The notes under the pieces: model-generated
The model's input: only the letters and a program-made list of their open reading frames with translations
What the model was told of the DNA's origin: nothing
The model's database searches: none
Assembly: GCA_006937955.1 (NCBI GenBank)
Contig: SSNP01000024.1
Location: 3,345,029 to 3,409,028 of the forward strand
Direction of reading: 5' to 3'
Source: Pachypanchax playfairii
Taxonomy: Eukaryota; Chordata; Actinopteri; Cyprinodontiformes; Aplocheilidae
DNA length: 64,000 nucleotides
In this document: piece after piece, positions 13,006-26,054 of the stretch
How positions within the stretch are numbered: the first letter of the stretch is position 1
Layout of the letters: the number at the start of each line of letters is the position of its first letter
Made by a program: the position numbers and the translations under genes

Positions 13006-15739
13006 AGTCGGAGAGCAAGTCTGAGTCTCTCAGGAAGTGATGTCATAAAAACACTCACATTTCTTCATACAGGATCTCTGACCTCAGGCTGAAAGAACTC
13101 AGCCTTATCGCTGCAACAACCTGGAATTCCTTGATGGTGAGTAAAAAAACGTCAGACAATGTTTATGCGACGGGATCCGTGGTTGTTTTTTTGTGTCTTT
13201 TTGTCTCCACTGTCATGCAGAATGTGAGTCCACTTGAATGGAGTGGACTCATTCATAACAACAGCTAATGAAATCTCATCTTTTTCTCCCTCGTCTCTCT
13301 CCTCTCCTCTTGTTCTGACATCCATTCGTCCTTCATCGTGCTCGCATCACTCACAAATCATCCTGGCTTTTTATCCCCCCCAATGTCATTCCTTCTCTAA
13401 AGTACACTCAGCATCTAAAAACACAGAGAAGAGACTCTGAGTATTTACTAAAAGTATGAAGCCTGGAATTTAAGCTCTTTCCTCGCTGTGACAGAGTGAC
13501 TTCAGCTCAGACAATCATTAATGTTTCACTCGTGTTTTTCTCTTCATGCCTCTTGTTTTAAATAAAAACTCCTTATGTACTTGTTAAGTTGAGGCTTATA
13601 TTAGGAACACATATCACACGTAACTCCACAATGGTTTGTAGTTTCCAAAAAACCGCTGTAGCAAGATGGTGGCGGTTTAACACGGTGGATGCAGCAGTGG
13701 ACGAGTATCTGTGATGTGGAGTTAACACACACACACGTGTGGCTTGATCAGCAAATTTTAGATGTCAAATTTACTATCGAATCATTTTATCGACTTGTAT
13801 CGGTCTTGTTTTTATGGTTTCCAAAAGAAAAAGTTAGAATATTCATAAATCATAGACCTGGTGAGGCTTGAAATAAAGTAGCTAATAGATAACGAACCCG
13901 TTTCGTTTGATGACTCCGAGATGTTTGAAGAAATAAAGTTGTAGTAGGTCCAGAAAAAACTCCAGCGATGCTGATAGTAAACTAACAAGGAGGGATTTAG
14001 TTGCAAGCAAAGACGTGTCTGGCGTTGAGGGTAGAGGATGGGGGGGGTTGGGCTACAACGCATGTGCACTACTCGAAAAACGACAAACAGCCGTTGAGCT
14101 TCTCATCCGGGGCAAATTCGTCTTTACCACCTTTAAAGCAGAACTGATCACACTGACTTCATGCCCACATCACACATAGGCTACATGCTAGCAGGCTATG
14201 ATCTGCATCCTGATTTGGTGAGTTAGCATCTCAAACAATCTGAAAACTACATTTGGGGTAGTTTTTGCAAATCCTGCGCAGAATCGACAAATAAGGCCAT
14301 TTCTGCTCGTGCGCAGAGTTTCCCAGATGCAGGTTTAATAAGATATCAAGACAAATATTTTCCTTGTCTTTATTCTGGTGACTCTTGTTCTGATTGAGCT
14401 TTTCTCTGATGACTCACTCACTTTTTAATCATAGGGAAATTTGATTTAGAAAAAAAAAGCCACAGACGATTGTGATTAAAAGTCTTTGTTTCCATAACAA
14501 AATGTCACATTAGGCTGATTTTTCTAAGTATCACCTCATTGTTTAGATTTTTAATGCCGTTCATTTTTTACAAGTGCTTTAAATGACAGCCAAACACTCA
14601 GTAGCCGTAGAGTCACTGTTATTATTTAAATCATTTCTTTGTTTGAAGCTCATTTTTCTCTCCACTCAGGTTTACAGTAAGTGATTTGAAAAGCTCAGAC
14701 GGATCACTCGGAGGTAAAATGACTATCCAACACTTCTGAGCTGCGATAGAAGTTTGAAATGATCCTGAAACTGAAGCAGACGCCAACACAAGACACACAT
14801 CTCACTCTATTTATTACTTAACTCAAGACTGCATGTGAAAAACAAAGATGGTGATTTGAAAAAGCAGAGAAAGATGGTCCAATAGACTAAAGTGAGGAAG
14901 GTTTTCATCCACTGGCTGGATTTTAATTTGCTGATGGAACTTTTGTAACTTTGATCAGAAATGTAGTTAAAAACACAAAGAAGTGTCATTCCAACCATTT
15001 TACCTCTGCTGTGGCTGCACAGCTACTAGAAGACATCTGGAAACAAGAGTAATCTAATGTTCAAGCTGATTCATCCTCTTTTTACCTCTTTTTTTTTCTG
15101 GGTCACATTCTGACATCAGGGGGAAAGATTGTCTGAAAGTCTCTTGAGCGTGTGCCGAATCCCGTTTCCCATGTCTGCATATGGAACAGGTTGTTTATCC
15201 TGCAACAGTATAACATTTATTTTATATATTTTGAGAAGAACTACCATGAACCCACTGTGATCCACCTGAATGCATCTGAGTGGATGTTAAACACATCTAA
15301 GATGGGATTTCTTTTTAACTTTGTTAAACACAACTGGCAATGAGACCAAATGAGATGCATCCGTATAATTCAAATTCGATAACACAAGGGTCTTAATACC
15401 AGTAAAAGTATTTTTTATAGATCAAATATCTTCGCGAACACAATTCAAACACCTTCTTTTCAAAGTGTGTCCTTGAAAATTTTTTGTTTCTAAGAGCTGA
15501 AGGGTGTAAAAAGTCCTCCAGATACCTCACAAATTGAATCAAGACGTCCTCTTCCCACATGTGAACTCACTAATTGTAGATGTAGGGTTAAAACAACAAT
15601 GGGTTGAATTTAGTTGCTGCTTGAATGCGTGACCTTCCTGAGTTAATCAGTGGATTTATGTCTTCTGTAATTGTATTCAATGTGTCCTTCTGTAAAAAAA
15701 AAAAAGAGAGAAAACGTGCAGTAAAAGCTGCTTCAGGAT
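13006..15739. other. Intergenic, no gene seen
   Basis: Contains a small inverted repeat (TGAGTCCACT at 13225-13234 against 13242-13251). No supported coding exon or recognised element. Confidence 0.5.
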
Positions 15740-16321
15740 TTAAAGGCCATTTCATACACATTTCAGAACTTTGTGGTTATTTCTTAAGTATTAACCAGTA
15801 ATATGAAACATTTTATTTCTAAAAAACGTCAGGAAACACTAATTAACAGACCTTTCAATCTGTCTGCATTAAAATTCGGGTGGTTCCGGCTCCTTCCGTC
15901 AGGCTGCTTCATCAGCAGCTCGTTCATACCCATTGTTCCAATTTGCTGGACTCTGATTGGCTAACAAACTAGCCTATGAGAGCAAAGAATACTGTTTCCT
16001 GCCCCGCTCCGCATGACAATGTCAGACGTCCTGTCTTCCTGTTTGCTACGTCTTATGCTACAGCTTTTAGCCAGCAGCATGCTAGGTGTGGTTTCAATGA
16101 TGAATACTAACGAACAAAGGAGTTGTGATGAAACAGATACAGGCCGTTTGGACTCGGGAGAACTCGGGTGTTATCACCACCTGCGTAATTTGAGAGATTA
16201 AAACTGAAAGAGAAGTTGTTGACCTGTTTTCACACCCACTATGAAGGTAAGAACACCTGTGGAGCTCAAATATTCAACAGAAACCTCAGAAAAACTGTTT
16301 TTAATGGAAGGGCCTCTTTAA
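15740..16321 (+). mobile_element. TTAA-flanked 0.58-kb element, copy 1
   Basis: One of three copies in the window (others at 25468-26054, reversed, and 36968-37561). TTAA lies at each edge, with inverted ends of the AGAGGCC(A/C)TT type; the left end of this copy has lost two bases. The interior holds a CCAAT box in CTCTGATTGGCTAACAAAC and has no coding frame. Relative to the other two copies it lacks about 14 bases near 16098. A TTAA target is typical of piggyBac-type elements, but the ends lack the usual CCC start, so the class is open. Confidence 0.8.
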
Positions 16322-17489
16322 AGCAGTTATCGGTGTTTGCTCTGGACGACCCTGGTGTCATTCCAAACACTCTCAAGCAGCTAAATTTGTGGCAGAAATT
16401 GAACATGTGACGACTGAGATCAAGCAGTTAAAAAAACCAAAAACCGATCACTCTTATAACAACACCAGCCTGTCAGAGAGACTCTGACAGATCGATGAAA
16501 AGTGGGAGGGGCGGGTTATAATTCTATCACAAAAAAGGACACTAACAGCAGACTCATAAATCCAACAGTTAGAGGTTTGTAAATATTTACCACACATATA
16601 AATGCAAACTTAAAATTGATCTTAGCGTGTGTGGATTTAGAGCCGTGGAACCTCCCTGCAGACGCTGCATTTTCCTTCTCCCTCGACTCGTGATCAAGCT
16701 GATTGATGAGTTATTATGCAGGATAATTTGTTGAAGGTGGACATAAAAAAAAAAAAAAAAAAAGACGTAGCCAAACTGGGAGTAAATCCAAAATACTATC
16801 TCTTCCTCTTTCCGTGATGGGGCCTCATTAAGTGTGTCCGTGGAGGGATGGAGGTGGGAATGGGATGCAGGATGGATGGAGGGCTTGTTAAGGAGGGCTG
16901 ATGAGGTATTACTTTAAAAGTTTCTCGCCACCCCCGTCGGAAGCCGACGGGACACAGACAGCCGAGAGCTTTTCCAGAGGATGGGAAAGCTGGAGGCTGG
17001 GAGTAATGCTCACTTTTAGGAAGGAATTTACAGCAGAGGCTCAACGTGTCTGAATCACTGATGTGTATTCACTTTTTTTAACCTCTGACTTTGCGTGCTT
17101 TAGACGCTTTTATACTTTTCAGTCTTTACTCTGAGGTTTTAACTTATTTATTAACTTGTTTTCAAGTTTCACAGATAAAGCACAACCTGTTTAGAGCTTT
17201 TAAAATATACTTCAGGTAGAAAATGTTCTAATGTAGGAAATCAGCATTTTGTCAGCGGGTGGTATTTTCATTGTCCTCATCATTCATTCATGTCTTGTCA
17301 AAATGTAACTTTAAGTACTTTTGTAGCCTATTTTTACTGCCCGGTGTAGCAAGGTCATATGGATCACAGACTTTGTTGACACAACAGCTGTGTGACGCTA
17401 AAAAGAACATACAGTCATCACGTAAACCTCAAATTCTTTGGTTTTTTAGCACAAATGTTTCTCAATTTCCCTTAATGAAGAGCATTATG
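16322..17489. other. Intergenic, no gene seen
   Basis: Includes an A homopolymer at about 16744-16762. Nothing else recognised. Confidence 0.5.
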
Positions 17490-17656
<167 letters not shown>

Positions 17657-17789
17657 GTTTGCTTGTTTTGGTTTTTTCTTTTTCTTTTTCTTTTATTTTT
17701 CCTTTTATTGCTTTCTAAAAATATTTCACCTGTGATAACAAGTCTTCTTCAGTTCTCATCAAGCAGTTTCATGTTCATGAGTCTGATTT

Positions 17790-18030
17790 AAAAGCTGTGA
17801 ATGGCTCAGTGGGTAGAGAGGTTGTCTTTCACTCAGAAGGTTGATGGTTCTATCCCGGCTCCCACCAACACATGTAGGGGTGTCCTTGAGCATGATGCTG
17901 GACCCCTTGTAGACCCCTGACTTGCATTTTGGTGTGTGGGTGAATGTAACTTGTGGTGAAAAACCACTTTGAGTGGTCAGTTAGATTAGAAAACAACTTT
18001 ACAATTATAGATACATTTACCTCGACACAC
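17790..18030 (+). mobile_element. tRNA-derived SINE
   Basis: The RNA polymerase III A box TGGCTCAGTGGG (17802-17813) fits the consensus fully. The B box GGTTCTATCCC (17846-17856) has one change. The body has GTGTCCTTGAGCA and ends with TTGAGTGGTCAG...TTAGAAAACAACTTTA, the usual 3' module of this fish SINE type. Not a functional tRNA. Confidence 0.85.
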
Positions 18031-21000
18031 AGCGTGAGCTCTGGTACTGAGCTTGTTGTCTGAACCCGAGCATGCTGGGTAGCAGGGAGCTGGTAGGCTA
18101 ACCCACTGAACAAGCTGGTCTCCATTTGCCTTTGAGAAGGAGAAGGTTCTCTGCTTCCAGCTGTCACTAATCTACTAAGCATCAGTCTCTTAAGAGTCTC
18201 TTGAAGGTGGAGAGTCTGCAGGAGAATGATCTCACTCCTTCAGGCTGTGGCAAGCAGGACCTCATGAGTTAAAACCTGACCCCCAGGTGCTTGTCGACAA
18301 CACTTATTTCCAGGTCGGGCTCGACTTCATTAGAAGTCAAATTAAGTGTTTCTATTAACAAATTTTAATAACAATCAGCTTCCTTTTGAAATGCAAAAAA
18401 GAAAACAGCTGGATCTGCAACAAAACTCAGCAACACACAGAGGGAGGTTTGTGTTTTCAGTTAATTCCCTGCGTTAGGACGTCAAAACCCAGATGGAGGT
18501 TTTAGTTTTCTTTCTTTCTTTGAGGACAAATTGAGACACTCGAACTGAGTGTGCAAACATTACAAGGTCGTCTCTGCAGCTCGGGTCTTTGACTTCAGCT
18601 GACGACCAAATCAAAATAATTCCCACATCAGATCTTTTGTGTATCGTTTAAGACTTTTTTTTTAGCCTTAAGTGCACAAAGCACTTACAGTATGTGAGTC
18701 AGTGTGTTTTTTGTGTGTAAAGTTCCTCTGCAGTGGGACATCTACTCAGTCTTTGGATGAATGAGTCGGTGTATGAGTGTGTTTGTGTGGACCGGAGCCG
18801 AGGGGACAGGGAGGAGGAGCCGAGGGACGTGGATGAGTGATCCTCCAGATGCGATCTAATATGTGAGACGATGCATCCTAAAGAGACGTTTTCTCATGGG
18901 CTTACCTCATGAATACAAATTCAGCCCCGCCGCCCGCTCAGTGCGGGAAGGACGGACGCACCTTGCTTCAGCCCTTTTTTAACTTCCACCCAATCACAAC
19001 CCTCGATTTTAGTGACTTCATGGCAGCTGCTGTGAGTCATCCATTCATACCTTGATGTTGTAGCGGAATCTCTTCGCTCTAATGGGTATTTATGACCGTC
19101 TGCAAACATGTTGACTGAAAAGTCAAATGAAGCGCTGCAGGTGAGTTTGCTGCAGGAGGAAAACAATGACTGTGTTTGTTTCTGACCTCCAGTGTTATCT
19201 TAACTACGTTCTGTGCAGGTTCAAACTGTGTAAGTTAGTGTTGTTCAAAACCTTTGTGTGGATTTGTGTGTATAAGTAAAAAAGGTTCGTTTGTATATTT
19301 ATGACATCACTACTTTAGAGAATTTGACTCACCAGGAAAGTCAGTCAGAGTTGAATGAAGTTTACCAGACAATAAAAAAAAAAAAATGAATGCGTGTGGA
19401 GGTGTGTGTGCGCTCGGGGAGAGAGGAAAAGGGGAGGAGATACAAAAGGGAGGATCAGAGTGGAGAGGAAAGGAGAGAGACATAGTGAAGAGATTTGGGA
19501 ACAAGAGGGAGTTGTTGCCGGTGATAGACAGCACAGATAGACACGTTTTTCTTTTAGCAGCTTTCAGGTTCAGTATCAACGTCTGTCAAAGAACCAGAGG
19601 TGGAAAGTGTAGACGAATCAGACAAGCAGAGGTCAGCCAGGCAGAAGGATTTACTTTTAATGGTTTCCTTATCTGACAGTGACAACAAGATGAGAAACTG
19701 AGTGAGGGAGCAGAAGAGAAAGATAAACATGGAGAGAGAATCGAAAGAGACACTTAGAAGACATGGGGAAGACATGCTGTGAGAATAAAACGAGACAGAG
19801 AGGAAGAAACTGTCCACTTTGTCTATTCTGTCCAAAGGAGCGACAGCACGAGGCAAGGGATCGTAACACTGGAGCTGAAGGATAAATCATGGACTCTGCG
19901 TACATCCCACAACACCTGGACGTGAGTACTAACCTCTTCTCTTACACACACATCTGCCTGTCAAGCTACAGGCCACAGGAACTCTGCTGCTGAAACCATC
20001 AAGTCCCTCTGGGGAACAACGCACACACACTCATGCACATGCATGCGCCGCTCACAAACCATTTCACTCAATAAAAATCTCATTGGGTTCGTAGCTCGTC
20101 TGAGAATAATGTGCCCGTTATGAGTTCAAAGAGCATAACTCACCGCCGCTGGCCTCTCTGCGTTAACGCGTCAGGTTTAATGTGAAAAGCAGCCGCGTGT
20201 TTTTACTCTGTATTTCACGTTGGTTTGAGCTGCCACACGTGAAACAAGAGCAGCCTCTGAGGTTTCAGCAGCTTGTGGGTTGGACGTGTCAGCGTTTCCA
20301 CCGATGCTGGTGAAGTGTTGCACCTTGGCGGAGGCCTCATCCTGTAAACCGCAACGCTCTTGTGACGCCGAGACCTCCAGGCATCCCCAACTCAAACGAA
20401 GACCCTTTGATGCTCGCGCACAACTCACGTGGATGTTTGTGTGGGTCCGTCAGGTGGAGCGGGGTTCTCCTGACTGTTCATGTGGGTTTAAATCTCGTGT
20501 CATTTACAGCAGACTGTGCTAATAAACTCACACAACTTGAAAAATTTAGCTCTGAATGTAATTATTTCATCCTCAATGCAAAGTCACGAGTCCAAGTTCT
20601 ACTCAGTGTTTAAGCTGATCTACAGAACAAACGTCCACAATGAAATCTATCACATCCTAAAGGTGTTGCATAAAAAGATGTTTGTGATTTATTTATTTTG
20701 CAATTTCTGCTCAGAGAGCAGAAATGAACCCCGTGGCATGCGCGGGGCACGTCGTTCAGACAGAATAGGATGACGGCGTTGAAAAATGAGAGCTGCAGAG
20801 AGGTGGTGGGGAGGGGGAGAAATCATGGAGAGTGAAAGAAGGAATTTGGGAAAAGAAACACGGGAAGAACAACAGGAAGGGAAAGTTAAGGGACCAGGCA
20901 TAACACGAAGACAGCAGCGGTGGATAAATCAGCCGGCTGCGGTGACACGCCGGCCCCACGGCCCGGCAACAGTCTGCTGAGCTCTTCCGTAAAAACACCA

Positions 21001-22715
21001 TTCATTTAGGAGCTGGGGGGGGGAGAGCCACATTAATATAAGAGAAGGAGGGAGAACAAGTGATAAAGTGTTTGAGACGTGATACAGAAAAACAACAAAA
21101 CCAGTTTTTTCTAACCAGGAAACAGCAGAAAACAACCATTAACAGAAGAATTTGAGGTTAAATTTATAAACATTGTTGGAGAAAAAGGCATATAAGCACG
21201 TTGTCTATATGACAACACAAAGGGCAAAGCAACAGGACAAAGTTCAAGGAATCTAAAGAGGAAGGAGGAACGGGAAAGGGAGCAGAGTTTGAAATAAACA
21301 GATAAAAAGAGAGGAGGACGTCAGAGGTCAGAAGTTTTAATCAGCAAGTTCAGAAAGAGCAGCAACAAAGCTGGTCAACTGGATTCCAGGGTCACGGTAC
21401 CGTCTGCTTCAGCCAGCCCACAGCGAATGTATCACATGGTCTGACCAGCCTGTGTGTACATCAGGAAACGATGCACAAACATCGTCCTCGCTCCAAACCT
21501 GCAAACCTTTTTCTGGCCTTACGACCCTTTAATCACAGAGATTCCTCTTCCGAACGTTTCACCGCTCCAAGTTCAGATTTACGACAGGCAGGTAAAGAAT
21601 TAAAAGTGATACATGAAAGGGGGGGGAAAGATAAGAGAGCCCTTGTTGTTTCTGACCAAGTTGAAAGATTTGACACCTGAACAAGTGTTTGTGTAAGTGG
21701 AAGCGATGAAGCTACCTTCCTTTCATCTGTTTCTCTGCCTCCCACAGGCTCCGACACACCTTTCTGTGTGAAGACTGAACCTTTGTACCTCAGAGTCACC
21801 TGGGTGGTTTTGTAGTTGAGGAAAGTACAGGAGAGAGGTGGTGTTGTTCTTAATCTGCTTTACAAGCTTCCACAGTATATGGGAGAGGCCGCTCAGCAGT
21901 GTCTAATCTGTAATTGTCCTCCACTGCGCTGCCTCAGGTGAAACAGCCCTGGGTGGAGCTAAACGTTTATTGGATAGCCAGCAACAATCCCACAGTTGGA
22001 TGTGGCTTATTTTCCCAGCAGACCTGCCCTTTAAACCGTGCCCCACATGAGCAACAGACATTTGAACGTGCATAAAAATATATACTCCTTCACACCTGTG
22101 ACCTTCTTTTGGCCCCTTTTCTGACAGTGTGGCAATATAAGCAGTCATTACATCGTCATTATATGTTTACTGAACCATAAATGCCACTGTTATCGCTCTG
22201 TGGAGGCCCTAATCGATTCTTTGTCCCTTACAAAGATGAGATAAAGAGATAGAGGCGAGAAAAAGAGAGATATGTGAGCACTCTTACAAGGAAAGATTAC
22301 ACCAAACTTTAAAATCCTCCACAGACAGAAAAATCAACTTAAAAAACACATATATATATATATATTTATTTTTTTGCTTCATTGTGTTCAGACATTTTTT
22401 TCTGCCTGTTTACAAGGTTTTAAACATTTTAACTGATCTTTTACCACCTTACCTCAACCTCTTCTGCTCTGGAGAGCTGTCACCTTGCTGCCTTGTAATT
22501 ACACTCTTGGTTATTATCACCTTCACTACAAAGACAAAAGGAGACATCGCCAGGTCAGAATGGTAATTTTCTGACCTTGTTCAGGAGTCCCAGAGGTTAA
22601 GAAGTTGATCCTTTGCTTCGATTTGACTGAAAAGTGGATGAATCTTGACAGAAAAGTTTAGTGTCACATCAGTGGAATCCAGGAAAAAGCTACAATAATC
22701 CTGTTTCCAGCTGCA
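18031..22715. other. Gene-poor interval upstream of bmp16
   Basis: No coding exon supported. The middle (about 19380-21640) is purine-biased on the + strand and listed separately. A good splice donor, CTGGAC|GTGAGT, occurs at 19922 and could end a noncoding 5' exon, for instance of bmp16, but nothing in the sequence proves this. Confidence 0.4.
19380..21640 (+). other. Purine-biased stretch with several GA-rich runs
   Basis: Repeated AG-rich runs on the + strand near 19400-19510, 19680-19810, 20790-20900 and 21230-21320. They are interspersed with more mixed sequence. No tandem unit is apparent. Confidence 0.5.
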
Positions 22716-22875
22716 CTGTGGTGTAGTTGGTTAGTGATGCTGCATCACAACAAAAGAGTCACAGGTTCAACTCCCAGCTGGGGCCTTTCTGCAGGGAGTG
22801 TTCTCCTTGTGCATGCACAGGCTTTTTCCCACCAAACAAAAACATGTATGTTAAGTTAAATGGTAGTTTGAAATC
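22716..22875 (+). mobile_element. tRNA-derived SINE, 5' part
   Basis: A box TGGTGTAGTTGG (22719-22730) and B box GGTTCAACTCC (22764-22774) both fit the consensus. They are followed by GGGGCCTTTCTGCAGG, GTTCTCC and CAAAAACATGTATGTTAAG, the standard order for this fish SINE. The 3' tail is missing. Confidence 0.85.
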
Positions 22876-23354
22876 GGCCCTATACCTGTTCATAAAGAAG
22901 TTTGAACATCAAGTGATGAAATGAAAAGAATGTGAATATTTAATACAATGAGATTCAAAAAGAAAGCAAGTAAAAACTAAAAGCACCTTTCAAAATAAAA
23001 GTCTAAATGTTCAGCTTTGATGAGAAATAAATACCAGGATAATAAAAGTAGGATTAAATAAATAAAAAGGAAATAAAGAAAAGAATTTAAAGAGAATCCA
23101 ATGTGCAAACCAACGTTGCAAACTTTGACATGTCTTTATTAAAACAGCAGAGATGATATAGGTTGATAGCAGCTTGTTATCTGAAGATTTACTTTTTATC
23201 ACACACTTATCGTTCAACACGCCAACCTCTAAACTTAGATTAACCATTCCTCTCCATCTTATTTTACATCACAACATTACTGAGATTCAGTCCTGGACTA
23301 CAGCCTGCTGCCAACAAGCAGAAGAAGAAGAAACATAGAAAATAACATTTTTAC

Positions 23355-23480
23355 AGTATCTAGTTTCCTCCCAGACACCAAAACACACATGTTCGGCTAA
23401 TTAGCAACTCTAAGTCAAACCGAGGTGTGAGTGTGCGTGGTTGACTGTCTCTGTGTGTCTTCATGATGGACTGCCGACCT
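23355..23480 (+). mobile_element. SINE 3' fragment
   Basis: Carries GTTTCCTCCCAGACACC, CACATGTTCGGCTAATTAG, CAACTCTAAGTC and GTGTGAGTGTGCGTGGTTG, the middle-to-3' order of the same SINE type as at 22716, but without the head. Confidence 0.7.
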
Positions 23481-24851
23481 AAAATATTCTTATTAGTCAA
23501 AGTTATAAGAATATTCCTCCAAGGTTTCTGCAATTTACCTTAAAAAACAGATATTTTGCAGGTGGTGTGTTTTATGAATGAATGAAGAATGCTTTACTTC
23601 AAACAATAAAGAAAACAAACAAACAAACAAAAGAAAACAAAACCATTGTAAAAGTCAAAACAACCATAATTATGCATACTTTCATGCCCAAAAAGTAGTA
23701 GGAAGCATAAACTTATTTAGACCTACCCCTTCTCCAAAAATAAAAAGCAAGTGATATAGTCACACTTTAATGTACATTGATGATAAATAATCCAAATACA
23801 AAGACAAGCAAATTAAATATACATCAACCCAAATATATTTGACTTTTATTTTGTGACTGTAAAACAAAGTGTTGAATGTGAGCTGCAAAAATAGGTGCAA
23901 TAAATAAAAAAATAAGTTTTCATGCATTTCAGATTTCTGACTTTCCTTTAATGCACATGCAAAAAAAAAAAAAAAAAAAAAAAAAGATCCAAGTTTTGAA
24001 ACCATTTCCTTTTTTAGAATAGTATTCTTTCCAAGTCTGCGGCGAGTTTGTTACATTTCATCTCACTTATTTTGTAAATCCTTAAAGTAAAGCATGACTT
24101 AACCTTTAATATGTAATAAATTAACCCGTAAACACAAAACAGACACGTAAGTTTTGCTCATGTCAGAGTAAATCACATTCAGTGAGACCTGTACATATTC
24201 AATGTTCAGGAAACATCCTCTTCACTCCCTCACACTGTCAGTGTGGAGGAAAGTAAATGCTTTAATACCTAAATCATCTGGTGAGTTAAAGAAGAAAAAA
24301 AAAATCATGTCTTTGTGGCAGTTTCTAATAACTCTATCACCCATCACTGAGTCAACAGCCTCTGATTAATGATACAAGTTTTATTTTGGAGAACTTTAAA
24401 CAGAACATGATTAAATGACAGTGAGAAGCAGCTTAATTACTCCGGCTCAGGTGTCCAGTGAGATATATGGGCCATACGGGCATGAAGCATACCATAAATT
24501 AACCAAGTAAAAACAAAAGTGTCCAGTAGAAACAAGCAAACAACTTTGTGTGGAGATGTCGACTGTAAATTTCTTGAACATATGCCACATGAAGGCTAAA
24601 GACTAATGAGAAACTGGTGTGTCCAGGAAGGAGAAGACATGAGCATGATATACAGAGAGCATCTTGTAGTGGCTATGTCTTTTGCAGATTTCTCAACATA
24701 CATTTTATTTTGCGTGTCAGTATGTAATATAATTTACATTCTTGGATATAAATTGTGCAGAAAAGCTGAATGAGGGAAAAAAATTATAACATGCATGGCA
24801 TGTTTTTGCAGAAATCTCTGTTTATGCTTCCTCCTTCCTTCTTTCCTCCAG
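23481..24851. other. bmp16: bmp16 upstream, likely intron of its 5' UTR
   Basis: AT-rich sequence with a 25-base A homopolymer near 23959-23984. It ends in a strong pyrimidine tract and acceptor CTTTCCTCCAG at 24841-24851, placed eight bases before the bmp16 ATG. This implies an upstream noncoding exon, as in bmp2 and bmp4. The exon itself was not located. Confidence 0.55.
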
Positions 24852-24858
24852 GTCCACC

Positions 24859-25222
24859 ATGCTCCCTGCTAACCTCCTGCTCCTCATGGTCTTGCTCCTT
24901 CCTCAAGCCTCGTCTGATCGCCAGGGTGGAGACTCCAGCCAGACCGATCATGGCAGGGCACCTCCTACACCTTCCTCCTCATCATCACCCACGCCAGCTC
25001 TTCCTGATCCCAGTCTGGCTCAGACCATTCAGAGTCTCCTCCTGAGCCGGCTGGGTCTGAACTCTCAGCCTAACCCAAGGCCCGGTGTGCCAGTTCCACA
25101 GTATCTGCTTGATCTTTACCGCTTCCACCAGCAGCAGTACCACCTGGTGGAAGACCCGTCGTTCAGCTTCCCAAGGCAGCACATCGAGCAGGCCAACACC
25201 GTGCGCAGCTTCCACCATAATG
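24859..25222 (+). CDS. bmp16: BMP16-like ligand, coding exon 1 (signal peptide and N-terminal propeptide)
   Basis: First coding exon of a secreted TGF-beta family ligand of the BMP2/4/16 class, residues 1-121 plus one base. The ATG at 24859 has a good Kozak context (GTCCACCATGC) and opens a hydrophobic signal peptide (about residues 1-19, rich in Leu). A Ser/Pro-rich stretch follows, then the propeptide block VPQYLLDLYRFHQQQ and, at the exon end, TVRSFHH; both are hallmarks of BMP2/4 propeptides. The donor is G|GTAAGA at 25222/25223 (phase 1), which joins in frame to 28581. Splitting the propeptide just after SFHH matches the conserved bmp2/bmp4 intron position. Confidence 0.9.
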
Positions 25223-25467
25223 GTAAGATTACTGAAGTTTCATGATGTCGCCCATGTGTCTTCAGCAGTGCAGAAATCAATCAGACTGAACATCAGCTGG
25301 TGGTTCTTATGACTACAAACAGTTTCACTCTGAATAGCTTCTAGAAACAAAACTTTACACATTTTTTTATAAATGTAAAATATTAGTGTTGCATATTTTG
25401 AATCAATATTTATTTTTGAAATTTCAGTATTTTTCAAAGGAATAACACAAGAAATATACTTTATTTT

Positions 25468-26054
25468 TTAAAGAGGCCCTTCTATTAAAAACATTTTTTC
25501 TGAGGTTTCTGTTGAATATTTTAGCTCCACAGGTGTTCTTACCTTCATAGTGGGTGAAAACAGGTCAACAACTTCTCTTTCAGTTTTAATCTCTCAAACT
25601 ACGCAGGTGGCGATAAAACCCGAGTTCTCCCGAGTCCAAACGGCCTGTATTTGTTTTGTCACAGCTCCTTTGTTTGTTAGTATTCATCAGCTCCCGCAGT
25701 TGAAACCACGCCTAGCATGCTGCTAGCTAAAAGCTGTAGCATAACGTAGCAAACAGGAAGACACGATGTCTGACGTTGCCATGCGCAGTGGGGCAGGAAA
25801 CAGTATTCTTTGCTCTCATAGGCTAGTTTGTTAGCCAATCAGAGTCCAGCAAGTTCGAATAATGAATATGAACGAGCTGCTGACGAAGCCTGACGGAAGG
25901 AGCCGGAAACACCCAAATTTGAATGCAGACAGATTGAAAGGTCTGTTAATCAGTGTTTCCTGACGTTTATTAGATATAAAATGTTTCATATTACTGGTTA
26001 ATACTTAAGAAATAACCACAAAGTCCTGAAATGTGTATGAAACGGCCTCTTTAA
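25468..26054 (-). mobile_element. TTAA-flanked 0.58-kb element, copy 2 (reversed)
   Basis: Reverse-orientation copy of the element at 15740-16321, inside the bmp16 intron. TTAA lies at both edges (25468-25471 and 26051-26054), with ends AGAGGCC and GGCCTCT. It keeps the 14-base segment missing from copy 1 and agrees there with copy 3. Confidence 0.85.

Noticed and set aside
17802..17856. A and B boxes considered as a functional tRNA gene (also 22719-22774).
   Set aside because: No tRNA fold, B-box changes in the first case, and SINE bodies directly attached.
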